This document shows, piece after piece, positions 1-9,853 of a stretch of 64,000 nucleotides of DNA. Position numbers and translations under genes: made by a program. The notes beneath the pieces were generated by a model. It worked only from the letters and a program-made list of their open reading frames with translations, did not search any database and was not told the origin of the DNA. Source of the stretch: Xenococcus sp. MO_188.B8 (lineage in GTDB: Bacteria > Cyanobacteriota > Cyanobacteriia > Cyanobacteriales > Xenococcaceae); the NCBI GenBank assembly GCA_030065615.1, contig JASJDR010000017.1:1-64000 (forward strand), in the 5' to 3' direction. Position 1 is the stretch's first letter; each line of letters begins with the position of its first letter.

Positions 1-93
1 GTTCGTTCCTTTCAAGAATATTGCTCTCTCTATTCTCTCAACTTCTTTCTCAGCATACACTTGAGCTGTTTTATTTCTTTGACTATCTTGGAT
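1..93 (-). other. Possible partial ORF leaving the left edge
   Basis: On the minus strand this stretch is open for 31 codons off the left edge. Its translation looks coding (KTAQVYAEKEVERIERAIF). A stop codon bounds it at 94-96, and no clear ATG is present. It may be the end of a gene or element that joins the truncated exoprotein gene next to it. I do not recognise the product, and it could be chance. Confidence 0.2.
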
Positions 94-108
94 TTAAGCG
101 AACCGTGA

Positions 109-2838
109 GTTGGTGGTTCCTTTTTTGGGACTTCTGCTGATAGTTTTGTCTTTGAGGATGGGGAATTCAGTGCGACAGATTTAGATAATCCTCCTTTATT
201 GACGATTAATGCCCCTATTGGTTTGAATTTTCGAGATAATCCTGCTGAGATTGTTAATGGCGCGACTGATGTTGGTTTAGAAGTTAATCCCAGGGAAACT
301 CTAGCTTTAATCGGAGGCAATATTGATTCTGAAGGCGGTCAAATCATTGCACCAGGAGCGAATGTTTGGTTAGGCGGTTTGTCGGCATCAGGGACGGTTA
401 GTATTACTGGTAGTTTTGATTTGAGTATACCTGATGGGATAGCTAGAGCAGATCTCTCTTTTTCTGATGGTGCAGGAGTTGATACTGCTAGTGATAATGG
501 TGGTGGAATTACTGTTATTGGCAACAGCATTACTTTAATCGAAGCCAGTCAACTTTTTGGCGGAATTGCAGCTGATTCTGGGTTTGAAGGCGCACAAGCA
601 GCAGATATTAATGTAGATGCGACAGGTGCAGTTAATCTTAGTGGAGATAGTGGTATTCGAAATCGGGTTAATTCAGGGGCAACAGGGAACAGTGGCGATA
701 TTAATGTTACAGCACAATCATTGTCATTAACTGAAGGTTCTTCTTTCAGTACGAGTACATTTGGTCAAGGTAATGCGGGTGCTGTCAATATCACTGCCAC
801 AGATAGCGTTACTTTCGATGGTGAAGATTCTGATGGTTTCAATAGTGGTGCTTTTAGTACTGTTGGTACAGACGCAATAGGAAATTCAGGAGGGATTACT
901 ATCACTACTGGTTCCCTTTCTTTAATCAATGGAGGAACAGTTAGTGCGAGTACATTTGGTCAAGGGAATGCGGGTTCGGTGAAGATCACTGCCACCGATA
1001 CCATTATTATTGATGGTGAAACTTCAGATGCCTTTCGTAATAGTGGTGTATTCAGTCAGGTCACTTCAACAGCAGAAGGAAATGGAGGTGATATAAACAT
1101 TACTACTCGTTCTTTAACTCTGACTAATGGAGGGCTAGTTAATGCTGACACTTCCGGTCTAGGGAATGCCGGCTCAGTAAATATCGCTGCTAAAGATACC
1201 ATTATTATTGATGGTGAAACTTCAGATGGCTTTCCTAATAGTGGTGTGTTCAGTCAGGTCACTTCAGCAGCAGTAGGAAATGGAGGAGATATAAACATTA
1301 CCACTGGTTCTCTGTATGTGACCAATGGAGGGCTAATTGATGCTGATACAAGAGGTCAAGGGAATGCCGGTTCGATAAATATTACTGCCACTGATACGAT
1401 TACTTTTGATGGTGAAGATTTAATTGGCATTCCTGCTCAGGCTACCAGTAATGTGTTCATTCCAGAAGCAATAGGAAATGGAGGAAATATCAACATTGTT
1501 ACTGGTTCTTTGATTCTGAAAAATGGAGGTAATGTTGGTGCTAGTACTAGAGGTCAGGGAGATGCGGGTTCGGTAAATATCACTGCTAACGAGACGATTA
1601 CTATTGATGGGGAGACTGATAGTAGTGTTTTCTCAAACGTTTCCTTTTTATTTGGAGGTAATATTGTTGCTAATACTTTTAGTGAAGGAAATGCCGGGGA
1701 TGTCACCATTACTACTGGTTCTCTGACTCTGACTAATGGAGGTATTGTTGGTGCTAGTACTTCTGATGAAGGAAATGCGGGTTCTCTGAAAATTACTGCT
1801 AGCGATACGATAAGTATTGATGGTAAAAATTCAGCAGGCTTTATTAGTGGTGTTACCAGTGTAGTTGATACAGATGCAGTAGGAAATGCTGGCGGTATCA
1901 CCATTACTACTAGCAATCTCAATCTCACTAATGGAGGACAAGTTTCAGCTAGTACTTTTGGTCGAGGGAACGCGGGTTCGGTGGATATTGATGTCAGAGA
2001 AAAAATAAATCTTGCTAATGGACAAATTTCCACGGGAGCAAATCCTGGTGCAGAAGGAGATGGTGGCAGCATTAAATTTGTTATAAACGATCTCCTAAAA
2101 TTGAGTGATGATAGTCTTATATCTGCCCAATCTTCTGGTCTTTCTGATTCCGCTCAAGGTAACATAACTATCGACATAAAAGATGGTTTTGTGGTCGCTT
2201 TCCCCTCAGAACCAAATGGTAGCGATATTGTAGCATTTAGTCAATCTAGTCAAAGCTTAGGAACTGGAGGGAATTTAACAATAACCGCTCAAGGAATTCT
2301 CGGTTTAACAGAAAGACCAGCTATTCCTGAGAATGGTACTAACGATATCGATGTTAGTGGAGAATTTAATTTAATCCAACTTACTAATGACATTAACAGA
2401 ACAGAGACTGCTGAATCTCCTGGAAATCTAATTAAATCAGAACAAAGCTTAGCCCAAGCTTGTCAAAGAACTCGTACCGCTGACAAACCTAGTGGTTTAA
2501 CTGTCAAAGGCAAAGGTGGTGTCCCTCCCTTACCCACTAAACCATTTATGGCAGATTTGTTAATTCCTGATGGCAAGCCCATTACATTAGACAAAAAGAC
2601 TGATCTTACTTCTCTTCTTGAAGTAGAAGAAAATGAGACTGAGCCAGAAAATCCCAATTACATCCCTGAATATATCAAACCTATCAAAACCAGCAGAGGA
2701 GATATTTACCCAGCCAGAGGCATCATCAAAACTGAAGATGGTCGAGTTATCTTAACTACCTATCCTACCAATAACATCAATACCCGTACACCTCATATTG
2801 CTGCTAACTGTAATCTTGTCAAAGATGAGCAACAGTGA
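109..2838 (+). pseudogene. 5'-truncated TpsA-like (filamentous haemagglutinin/S-layer family) exoprotein
   Basis: The reading frame is open from 109 after an in-frame TGA at 106-108, with no ATG start; the first possible start is a TTG at 199. The translation begins inside the conserved end of the N-terminal secretion domain (GGSFFGTSADSFVFEDG, then LLTINAPIGLNFRDNP). About nine imperfect repeats of roughly 55 residues follow, carrying GNAGSVNITATDTI, SGVFSQV and LTLTNGG motifs, which is the pattern of a right-handed beta-helix. The C-terminus (SLAQACQ, then VPPLPTKP, YPARGIIKTEDGRVILTTYP) matches the usual end of cyanobacterial haemagglutinin-like exoproteins. Intact relatives carry a signal peptide and a TPS domain and are exported through a TpsB/Omp85 partner. 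Neither is present here, so the gene is probably dead or expressed only as a fragment. The 3' end is intact. Confidence 0.75.
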
Positions 2839-2946
2839 AGATTTATAATAATTACGCTAAAGCTTGCATAACTCCCAGAACGAGCACAACTAATAGAATG
2901 ATAAATCTAATACCGATTTAAATTGTGTTCACAACAGATAATGGTG

Positions 2947-2974
2947 GTAGGGGCGATTGGCCAATCGCCCCTAC
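2947..2974. repeat. Perfect 28-bp palindrome of a GTAGGGG hairpin family
   Basis: The left arm GTAGGGGCGATTGG is followed directly by its exact reverse complement. The same outer GTAGGGG/CCCCTAC shape recurs at 8183, 11140, 29637 and 54214 with different centres. The family looks like dispersed hairpins or terminators. Confidence 0.7.
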
Positions 2975-3089
2975 AGAATCAATTGTTGGATTCTTATTTT
3001 AAATTGGTATAAATTGGTATTAGACTTGACTTTCAAGACAATCGCTAAATCCCCTTCCTCGCGCGTTCCCTCTCTTGGTGCGCGTTCCC

Positions 3090-3222
3090 TTGCCCAGAAC
3101 ACGGAGCTGGGCTTGTCCCCAGAACACGGAGCTGGGTAAACAGATCGGTGCTCTGGATAAACGCCTTTCGTCGGCGCGGGGTCTGACCGCTTGTCCAGAA
3201 CACGGAGCTGGATAAACGGATT
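3090..3222 (+). repeat. Dispersed repeat cluster, forward arm
   Basis: The cluster contains several CAGAACACGGAGCTGG units, the 23-bp unit at 3141-3163 (starting CAGATCGGTGCTCTGG) and the 18-mer at 3173-3190. The 23-bp unit and the 18-mer recur inverted at 3602-3624 and 3653-3670, so the two clusters form an inverted pair about 400 bp apart. Confidence 0.6.
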
Positions 3223-3584
3223 ACAAATTCCGCAGGTTCGAGACCCTTTGGGTAGAGCTGCCCCTTCGGGTAGAGCTACGCAAGCGCTAAACTTGGGGGG
3301 CTAGGGGTAGGATGGTGACTTTGTGGGAGAAAATCATACAATTTTCATGTTGCTAATGATTGTAGAAACCCTTTTAAGATAATGTTCTTAGGTAAGATCC
3401 ATGACGGAAATCAACCTAAATCAATAAATGCATACAGTTTTTGTGTGAAGATAACATCCCAAATCATTTTCCCCCTGCTCCCCGCTCCCTGCTCCTCTGC
3501 AAAAAACAGAGTGAACTGTGGGATACAGAATCAACACCCCAGGCTAGGGGGGCTAGATTCAGTATTGTGGAGTTGATCTGGAGA

Positions 3585-3670
3585 TGTGTGTACACGGTAG
3601 CCGTTTATCCAGAGCACCGATCTGGACAAGCCCAGCTTCGTGTTCTGGGCAAGCGGTCAGACCCCGCGCC
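3585..3670 (-). repeat. Dispersed repeat cluster, inverted arm
   Basis: The cluster begins with the 18-mer TGTGTGTACACGGTAGCC, which also occurs at 50628-50645 at the break point of a truncated toxin gene. It continues with reverse copies of the units at 3141-3190. The 18-mer at 3653-3670 recurs exactly at 48735-48752. Confidence 0.6.
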
Positions 3671-3866
3671 GAACCTCTCTAAATCTCTCCTGAAAGGAGA
3701 GACTATATCGTTCCCCTTCCTGTAGGAAGGGGATAGGGGTAGGTGGCGCAAGGGCGGGAATGGTGGATAACAATTCAATTCCTGGTGTTGAACCAATAGA
3801 ATCTAACAAAATACTCCCCCCTTCCCGGTGCTGATCAAGAGAGGGAACGCGCACCAAGACAGGGAA

Positions 3867-3929
3867 AAGGTTTTACGGGATCTATCTTTTTATTTCAAAA
3901 CTCCAGTTTTGAATGTGGACGCGGTTTAA
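3867..3929 (+). repeat. 63-bp dispersed repeat, copy 1
   Basis: The sequence runs from AAGGTTTTACGGGATCTATC to GTGGACGCGGTTTAA and matches 40967-41029 with one base difference. It contains the internal palindrome CAAAACTCCAGTTTTG. Confidence 0.75.
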
Positions 3930-3974
3930 CTTTTGGGCGAAAAGATATTCCAAGTCTCCTCAAATTATCTCTAG

Positions 3975-4505
3975 TTATTCAGTTTCACATTCTCCAGCAG
4001 ACACGGCACCAGTTTTTGCCCCTGTGTAGTTCCCAGTTCTGCTAATCCCCAATCCTAGAGCAATCACAAAACATCTCTGGGTATCAGTTGCGTCAGAGGA
4101 AACAACTATTGTGCCGCTGTTAGTAGTGGTACCTTTAGCCGAAAATAAAACACTAGGTGGAGTTCCCAATGAAGTAGTATGTCTGATAATGATATTGTCG
4201 TTAATTTCTCTTTGCCGCAGTAAGCATTCATTAGGAGCTCCAGTAATTGTTTTTGGAGATGAAGTACTAATAACTATTTCACATTGTTTCCCCAGACGTA
4301 TCGCCTGTCTTTGGGTTTCTTTAATCGCACCATTGATGGTGGCTATTCCTTCTTTAACCCGATTATGACTCATTAAGTTGAATAAGTTAGGCATTGTAAT
4401 CACTGCTATAACCCCTAAAATCAGCAAGGCTGATAGTATTTCAATTAGAGTAAAGCCATTTCCATTACTCTTGATTCGGGAATAATTGTCAGAATATCTT
4501 TTCAT
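3975..4505 (-). CDS. Type IV pilin-like protein (prepilin N-terminal methylation domain)
   Basis: The 176-residue protein carries the class III/type IVa prepilin signature near its N-terminus. A basic leader ends in Gly, then FTLIEILSALLILGVIAVI follows with Glu at position +5 of the mature protein. Cleavage would fall after that Gly (about residue 18) and would be done by the prepilin peptidase PilD. The remainder is a short globular head with Cys residues, of the size of a minor pilin or a GspH-like pseudopilin. No pil or gsp genes lie beside it, so it looks like a lone minor pilin that would join the pilus machinery encoded elsewhere. The exact role (pilus tip, DNA uptake, secretion) cannot be read from the sequence. 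Confidence 0.8.
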   Translation of the reverse strand: MKRYSDNYSRIKSNGNGFTLIEILSALLILGVIAVITMPNLFNLMSHNRVKEGIATINGAIKETQRQAIRLGKQCEIVISTSSPKTITGAPNECLLRQREINDNIIIRHTTSLGTPPSVLFSAKGTTTNSGTIVVSSDATDTQRCFVIALGLGISRTGNYTGAKTGAVSAGECETE

Positions 4506-5022
4506 AATAAATAAGTAATTTTAGAAATATACTGCCCTATTAAAAATATTTCGGACGACTTAGAGGAAAAAAGGGCTAAACCCCCCCCATTTCTCAGCTA
4601 AGTTAACAGTCTTGAGCTGAAACCGCAAATGGAAATTTAAGACCAGCAGAACATGGGAAAATACAGGCTTCTAGGATGACGTCACAAAAATTAGCTAATA
4701 AAAATATAAAGTACTTTTAATCAGAATGTGTAGAAGATCGCGATCGCTCAATTTAATGAAATCTTGATCGCCGTATTTGAGGTTAGCCTGATGAGACTTC
4801 CGCTATTCTCTGACTTGTTAAATTCCAAAATGAATACTGCAAATCAAATGGTTACCAATTCTCTTATTAAAAGCCAGATTAAGTTTCATTATTCTGGTCT
4901 AGAACAAGTGATTAAATATCTTAAAATTAATATGCGTTAATAGGCTAGAAATTAAGATATTACAGTTAGAGCTTTTTCCCCTTAAGAATCAAAAAAAGTC
5001 GTGTGTTTGATTGGAGAATTGT
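4506..5022. other. Intergenic region between divergent genes
   Basis: This is AT-rich spacer holding the promoters of two divergent genes. A run of C (CCCCCCCC near 4580) and one GATCGCGATCGC stretch near 4738 are visible. I see no gene or hairpin of note. Confidence 0.4.
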
Positions 5023-5916
5023 ATGATGGCTATATGGACAGACTACTATACAAAGTTTGAAATAGATCCAGATTCGGTGCGTAAAGACTGTGAACCTCGA
5101 ATTATGCTTCAAGACTCACCGACAGAAAAAGCAATTGTTTTAATACATGGACTGACGGATTCTCCTTTTTTTATGGAAGCGATAGGAGAATGCTTTTATC
5201 AATGGGGATACAACGTCTTTATTCCATTATTAGATGGTCATGGACTGAAAGATCCCAAGTTTATGAGAGGCGTAAAACTGGAAACTTGGATTAAAAATGT
5301 GGATTTTGCCATTCAAGAAGCTAAGTCTCAAAGCAAAGTAATTTCGATTGGTGGCTTATCTACAGGTGGCACTCTTAGTGTCTTAAAAATGTTTGATTCT
5401 CCAAATGATATTACTGGTGGAATATTTCTTTTTTCTGCTGCTTTAGATATAGCTGGTGCAACAGGAGATATCAAGGAGAAACTATTGAGAACGCACATCA
5501 TCTTACCAATTGTGGCTCTTATACAAGATCAGTTTGGACAAGAACTGATTGGTGATAACCCATACAGATATGCTCGAATGGATAATGATGGTGCTCAAGA
5601 GTTATCTAAATTGATTGATGAAATAGATGAGCATCTTAAGAAAATTAAGAAAGGTAATATCAACAAACCTATTTTTGTTGCTCATTCTGAATATGACAGT
5701 GCAGCAGATATTCAAGGTGTAGAAGAATTAATCGCTAAAAGTCAAGAAGATAAAACTGAGTTTTTTAGAATTGGCAAGTACTTCCATGTTCCTCATGCAA
5801 GTGTTGTTCTCCAAGAAGACGTTCGAGCTAAAAATGGTTCTCCTCTAGAGCCTAAAAATCCTTTCTTTGACGAAATGATGAATGCAGTTGATCAATTCCA
5901 AAGAAAACAGTTGTAA
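5023..5916 (+). CDS. Alpha/beta hydrolase (carboxylesterase/monoacylglycerol lipase-like)
   Basis: This 297-residue protein is an alpha/beta hydrolase. The oxyanion-hole motif LIHGLTD lies at about residue 40. The nucleophile elbow GLSTGG has Ser at about 113, Asp of SEYDS is at about 225, and His of HVPHAS is at about 258, which gives a full catalytic triad. Spacing and length match carboxylesterase Est30/monoacylglycerol lipase-type serine hydrolases acting on short or medium esters. The ATG at 5023 is preferred over the TTG at 5011 because GGAG at 5013-5016 sits six bases upstream of it. There is no signal peptide, so it is probably cytosolic. It is a single gene, convergent with the next one. 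The substrate is unknown. Confidence 0.8.
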   Translation: MMAIWTDYYTKFEIDPDSVRKDCEPRIMLQDSPTEKAIVLIHGLTDSPFFMEAIGECFYQWGYNVFIPLLDGHGLKDPKFMRGVKLETWIKNVDFAIQEAKSQSKVISIGGLSTGGTLSVLKMFDSPNDITGGIFLFSAALDIAGATGDIKEKLLRTHIILPIVALIQDQFGQELIGDNPYRYARMDNDGAQELSKLIDEIDEHLKKIKKGNINKPIFVAHSEYDSAADIQGVEELIAKSQEDKTEFFRIGKYFHVPHASVVLQEDVRAKNGSPLEPKNPFFDEMMNAVDQFQRKQL

Positions 5917-5973
5917 CAGAAATAAAATCTACTTTTCTCTATTGATTTTACTTATCATATAAAGCTTTCTGCC

Positions 5974-8103
5974 TCACTCTGACCCAAGTAATGCTTTAAA
6001 CCTAGGTTCTTCTCGAATATTGTCAAAATCTGAGTCGGTTTTTGCATCTTCTCGACATTCAGGATTCAGGTTAATTGCATGGGCTAAGTTTTCAATTGCC
6101 AAGTCACAATTTCTTTGTAAGCTATAAACACAGGATTTGTTATACCAGGCTTGATCTTTATCAGGATTCAATTCCAGAGCCTTATCGTAGGATGCGATCG
6201 CTTCTTGGTAGCGTTGTAAATCATCGAGTACAATGCCTCGGTTATACCAGGCTTGATCGTCATCAGGATTCAATTCCAGAGCCTTGTCATAGGAGACGAT
6301 CGCTTCTTCGTAGCGTTGTAATTTTCTGAGTACATTGCCTCGGTTATACCAGGCTCGGTCATCATCAGGATTTAATTCCAGAGCCTTGTCGTAGGAGGCG
6401 AGCGCTTCTTGGTAGCGTTGTAAATCATCGAGTACATTGCCTCGGTTATTCCAGGCTTGGTCTTTATCCGGCTTCAATTCTAGAGCCTGGTCATAGGAGG
6501 CGAGCGCTTCTTGGTAGCGTTGTAGGTTATTGAGTACATTGCCTCGGTTATTCCAGGCTCGATCATAATCAGGATTCAATTCCAGAGCCTGGTCATAGGA
6601 GGCGAGCGCTTCTTGGTAGCGTTGTAGGTTATTGAGTACATTGCCCAGAAGCAACCAAACAAAGAAAATTTCGGGATTATCCGGTAAATAAGTAATTAAC
6701 AGATTGAGACAAACAAAAGCTTCCCGATGATAACTATAGTTATTGAAATTTAAAGCCAAGCTATATAGTGAGCCCAACATTGATTCTGGCTGTTTCTGGG
6801 TTAACCTCAAAACTAATTTAGTTAAACCTCGAACATATTTTTTGTTAAGTTCAACTGTCCTTTCTCTAGCTTCAATTTGTCCGTCACGGGGAGTCAGAAT
6901 CAGTTCGGCATCCATTAAATAATCTAATGCTTTGTTGATAGAATAGCGATGCCAGAGCTGCCAGGATTGACTATTCATAATTAATAAAGCCGTAGGTTTA
7001 ACAACCGCTTTGGTTAAAGAAATACCCAATTGTTCTAACAAGTCCACCGCATCATAAATATGAACCGCAATAGGATATCTATTAACAGCATCTTGATAGC
7101 GTTTGCTCCAGTTTTCTTTGAGCGTATCACGATAATTATTCGGCGTTAGGGGTAATTTACGGTTGCGTAGGCGGACTAAATTTTCTACTACATTCCTGAA
7201 GGTGCAGTCATTCTTTCTCGCAATAGGTAAATAATTCTCCTCGTTGGCATAAATTGCTGTTTCGGGAATCGTATCTCTCAATAACTGAGCAATAGCCTCA
7301 TCTTCTGGTTCAGGCAATTCATAAACTGTAAAACGATTCCAAAATTTAGGATATTTGTCTTTTTCTAACTTATCCCAAGCACTGGGTTGACCAGGAGTAT
7401 CAGAAAATCTTTCATTACGGGCAGTTGCTAACACTTTGATTTCCCCATTGCTGCAAAACCGTTCGTAGGCTGTTAAACTCCGCAACAAGCGATTTTGTAA
7501 CGATTCAGTTATGGGTTCGAGGGGAGAGTTTTCAGCTCGGGGAGATTTTTCTTTAATAGCAAAATACATTCTCTGATTGAGATCGTCGAGCAAAAAAAGT
7601 AACTTGCGATTGGTATTCAGTTCCCTGAGATGTTCTGAAGTTGGTTCATCAACCCATGCTCCTAACTTTAACCACAATACTGTCCAGCCTTCATTGTTAA
7701 ACAATTGAGCTAGTTCTCCAGCTTCTCGGGTTTTGCCTAAACCCGTTCTCCCTTCAATTAAGAGCCAATCCGATTCACTCAGCTTTCGAATCAATTCTCG
7801 ACGAACACTCACTTGTCTAGTGGGGCATCGATCTTGATAAAGAATCGAAGCATTTGCCAACGGATCTTGTTTATTCCCAGGAAAAACAACTGACAAAACA
7901 TCACTGTTGGGGCGAATTATTTCAAATGGCGAAGGAATAGCTGGAGGAAATTTTCTCTTGCGTTTTTGGTTGCGATACCACCAGATAAACCCAATCAAGC
8001 TGGAGAGGGATAAACCGCCAATAGTTAACAAGATTCTGACTAAATCTTTATTATCAACTAGCAATTTACTAATTGTCTGCCAAACAGCTTGAGGGGAAAC
8101 CAT
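5974..8103 (-). CDS. Membrane-anchored P-loop NTPase with C-terminal TPR repeats
   Basis: The protein has 709 residues. A single membrane helix (LLTIGGLSLSSLIGFIWWY) lies near residues 24-45, followed by a basic stretch that places the rest in the cytoplasm. A Walker A motif (EGRTGLGKT) is near residue 117 and a Walker B-like strand (KLLFLLDD) near 167, followed by a winged-helix-like region. Six TPR motifs of 34 residues begin near 475 (GNVLNNLQRYQEALASYDQA-like). This order (P-loop ATPase, linker, TPR sensor) is that of STAND-type signalling ATPases. Such proteins in cyanobacteria may act in signalling or in defence, and the sequence does not decide between them. The TPR units are nearly identical at the DNA level, so they expanded recently. 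It is monocistronic and head-to-head with ffh. Confidence 0.75.
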   Translation of the reverse strand: MVSPQAVWQTISKLLVDNKDLVRILLTIGGLSLSSLIGFIWWYRNQKRKRKFPPAIPSPFEIIRPNSDVLSVVFPGNKQDPLANASILYQDRCPTRQVSVRRELIRKLSESDWLLIEGRTGLGKTREAGELAQLFNNEGWTVLWLKLGAWVDEPTSEHLRELNTNRKLLFLLDDLNQRMYFAIKEKSPRAENSPLEPITESLQNRLLRSLTAYERFCSNGEIKVLATARNERFSDTPGQPSAWDKLEKDKYPKFWNRFTVYELPEPEDEAIAQLLRDTIPETAIYANEENYLPIARKNDCTFRNVVENLVRLRNRKLPLTPNNYRDTLKENWSKRYQDAVNRYPIAVHIYDAVDLLEQLGISLTKAVVKPTALLIMNSQSWQLWHRYSINKALDYLMDAELILTPRDGQIEARERTVELNKKYVRGLTKLVLRLTQKQPESMLGSLYSLALNFNNYSYHREAFVCLNLLITYLPDNPEIFFVWLLLGNVLNNLQRYQEALASYDQALELNPDYDRAWNNRGNVLNNLQRYQEALASYDQALELKPDKDQAWNNRGNVLDDLQRYQEALASYDKALELNPDDDRAWYNRGNVLRKLQRYEEAIVSYDKALELNPDDDQAWYNRGIVLDDLQRYQEAIASYDKALELNPDKDQAWYNKSCVYSLQRNCDLAIENLAHAINLNPECREDAKTDSDFDNIREEPRFKALLGSE
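6140..6650 (-). repeat. Tandem 102-bp repeats encoding TPR units
   Basis: Five units spaced 102 bp apart (for example around 6243, 6345, 6447 and 6549) are nearly identical in bases as well as residues. Each encodes one 34-residue TPR. Conservation of synonymous positions indicates recent duplication or ongoing copy-number change. Confidence 0.8.
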
Positions 8104-8182
8104 GAAATATTTATAGTGAATATCCTCGACTATTATTAGTTTATCTGAATTGTTATCTGTAGAGAATATTCAAAATTATTTT

Positions 8183-8207
8183 GTAGGGTGGGCATTGCTC
8201 ACCCTAC
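8183..8207. repeat. GTAGGGTG hairpin (dispersed palindrome)
   Basis: The left arm GTAGGGTGGGC, loop ATT and right arm GCTCACCCTAC pair with one G:T wobble. It lies between two divergent genes and belongs to the same general hairpin class as 2947-2974. Confidence 0.6.
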
Positions 8208-8271
8208 TTGGTTACCGCTATCCGATAACATAAAATATATATCCTAAATTTATCAATCCAGGTTTATTTTT

Positions 8272-9750
8272 ATGTTTGATGCTTTAGCAGATAAATTAGA
8301 TGATGCGTGGAAAAAACTGCGTGGTCAAGATAAAATTAGTCAATCTAATATTCAAGATGCTCTCAAAGAGGTTCGTCGGGCGTTATTAGGTGCCGATGTG
8401 AACCTACAAGTAGTTAAAAACTTTATCTCCAGGGTCGAAGAGAAAGCTGTTGGTGCGGAAGTTATTTCAGGAGTGAATCCTGGTCAACAGTTTATCAAAA
8501 TTGTTTATGATGAATTAGTCGCAGTGATGGGGGAAAGCAATGTTCCCCTAGCTCAAGCCGATAAACCTCCTACGGTGATTTTAATGGCAGGGTTACAGGG
8601 TACAGGGAAAACCACTGCTACTGCTAAACTAGCCTTATATTTACGGAAACAAAAACGTAGCTGTTTGATGGTGGGGACAGATGTTTATCGTCCTGCGGCG
8701 ATCGATCAGCTAATAACCCTAGGGAAACAAATTGATGTTCCTGTATTTGAAATGGGAACCGATGCCGATCCTGTAGAAATTGCTCGTCAAGGTGTAGCCA
8801 AAGCCCAGGAAATGGCTGTAGATACGGTAATTGTAGATACGGCGGGGCGCTTACAAATTGATTCCGACATGATGGGGGAATTAGCTCGCATTAAGGAAAC
8901 AATTCAACCCAATGATACTTTATTGGTAGTGGACTCAATGACGGGTCAGGAAGCTGCTAATTTAACTCACACTTTCCAGGAAGAAATTGGGATTACGGGG
9001 GCAATTCTCACTAAGTTGGATGGGGATACCCGCGGTGGTGCAGCTCTTTCTGTGAGGCAAGTATCTGGTCAACCGATTAAGTTTGTCGGTACAGGAGAAA
9101 AGGTAGAAGCTCTCGAACCTTTTTACCCAGATCGCATTGCTTCGCGAATCCTTAATATGGGGGATGTTTTAACTTTAGTTGAAAAAGCTCAGGAAGAGTT
9201 TGATTTGGCGGATGCGGCCAAAATGCAAGCCAAAATAATGGAAGCCAAGTTTGACTTTAATGACTTCCTCAAACAAATGCGCCTCTTGAAAAATATGGGT
9301 TCGCTGGGCGGAGTAATGAAGTTAATTCCAGGGATGAATAAACTCAGTGGTGCCGATTTAGAGAAAGGAGAATCTCAACTCAAACGCACCGAATCGATGA
9401 TTAATTCCATGACCAAAGCTGAACGAGCCGAACCCGAATTATTAGCGCAATCTCCTAGTCGTCGTCGTCGAGTTGCCAGTGGTTCTGGTTTTTTAGAAAA
9501 AGATGTGGCCAAATTAATAAAAGACTTTACCAGAATGCGATCGCTGATGCAACAAATGGGTAGCGGTGGCATGCCGGGAATGCCGGGAATGCCAGGAATG
9601 GGTGGCGGCATGCCCAGTATGCCAGGAATGCCTAATATGCCCATGGGTGGCATGTTTGGCGGCGGCAGACCTGGTTTTCGCGGTTATCAAGGCCAAGCCA
9701 AAAAGAAAAAGAAGAAACACAAGAAAAAGAAAGGTTTTGGCTCTCTTTAA
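8272..9750 (+). CDS. ffh: Signal recognition particle protein Ffh (SRP54)
   Basis: Ffh is the GTPase that binds the signal sequence of nascent membrane proteins together with SRP RNA and delivers the ribosome to FtsY. The N domain spans about residues 1-90. The G domain shows G1 GLQGTGKT at 107-114, DVYRPAAIDQL, DTAGRLQ and TKLDGDTRGG. The methionine-rich M domain follows from about 330, with the RNA-binding SRRRR-type segment near 400. The C-terminus is unusual: a Gly/Pro/Met repeat (MPGMPGMPGMGGG) and then a run rich in Lys. At 492 residues it is slightly longer than typical Ffh (about 450) because of this tail. In the cyanobacterial context it lies upstream of rpsP and khpA, separated by 261 bp. 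Confidence 0.97.
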   Translation: MFDALADKLDDAWKKLRGQDKISQSNIQDALKEVRRALLGADVNLQVVKNFISRVEEKAVGAEVISGVNPGQQFIKIVYDELVAVMGESNVPLAQADKPPTVILMAGLQGTGKTTATAKLALYLRKQKRSCLMVGTDVYRPAAIDQLITLGKQIDVPVFEMGTDADPVEIARQGVAKAQEMAVDTVIVDTAGRLQIDSDMMGELARIKETIQPNDTLLVVDSMTGQEAANLTHTFQEEIGITGAILTKLDGDTRGGAALSVRQVSGQPIKFVGTGEKVEALEPFYPDRIASRILNMGDVLTLVEKAQEEFDLADAAKMQAKIMEAKFDFNDFLKQMRLLKNMGSLGGVMKLIPGMNKLSGADLEKGESQLKRTESMINSMTKAERAEPELLAQSPSRRRRVASGSGFLEKDVAKLIKDFTRMRSLMQQMGSGGMPGMPGMPGMGGGMPSMPGMPNMPMGGMFGGGRPGFRGYQGQAKKKKKKHKKKKGFGSL

Positions 9751-9853
9751 ACAGCTTTAAGCTGGTTTAGGTTCTCCGCTGTAGTGTGAAAAGGAGCTGA
9801 TAGCTAATTTACAAAGCGATTTTCAATTTCCTTTGTGAATTCTTAATGATATA

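Larger units (their letters stand above)
2839..3974. other. Gene-free stretch filled with dispersed repeats
   Basis: No convincing gene lies here. The stretch holds a perfect 28-bp palindrome (2947-2974), repeated CCAGAACACGGAGCTGG-type units, the 18-mer GCGGTCAGACCCCGCGCC in both orientations, and one copy of a 63-bp dispersed repeat. Short open frames fall within these repeats and have no recognisable domain. Confidence 0.6.

Noticed and set aside
1554-2072. Minus-strand frame inside the exoprotein remnant
   Set aside because: Shadow of the repeat-rich plus-strand gene.
3225-3260. Short stretch resembling a tRNA T-arm (GGTTCGAGACC)
   Set aside because: The stem does not pair beyond two bases and no acceptor or anticodon arm fits around it.
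4111-4368. Plus-strand frame opposite the pilin gene
   Set aside because: The minus strand carries a canonical prepilin N-terminus, so this is a shadow.
9375-9653. Minus-strand frames opposite the ffh tail
   Set aside because: Shadow of the Gly/Met/Pro-rich codons of the M domain.
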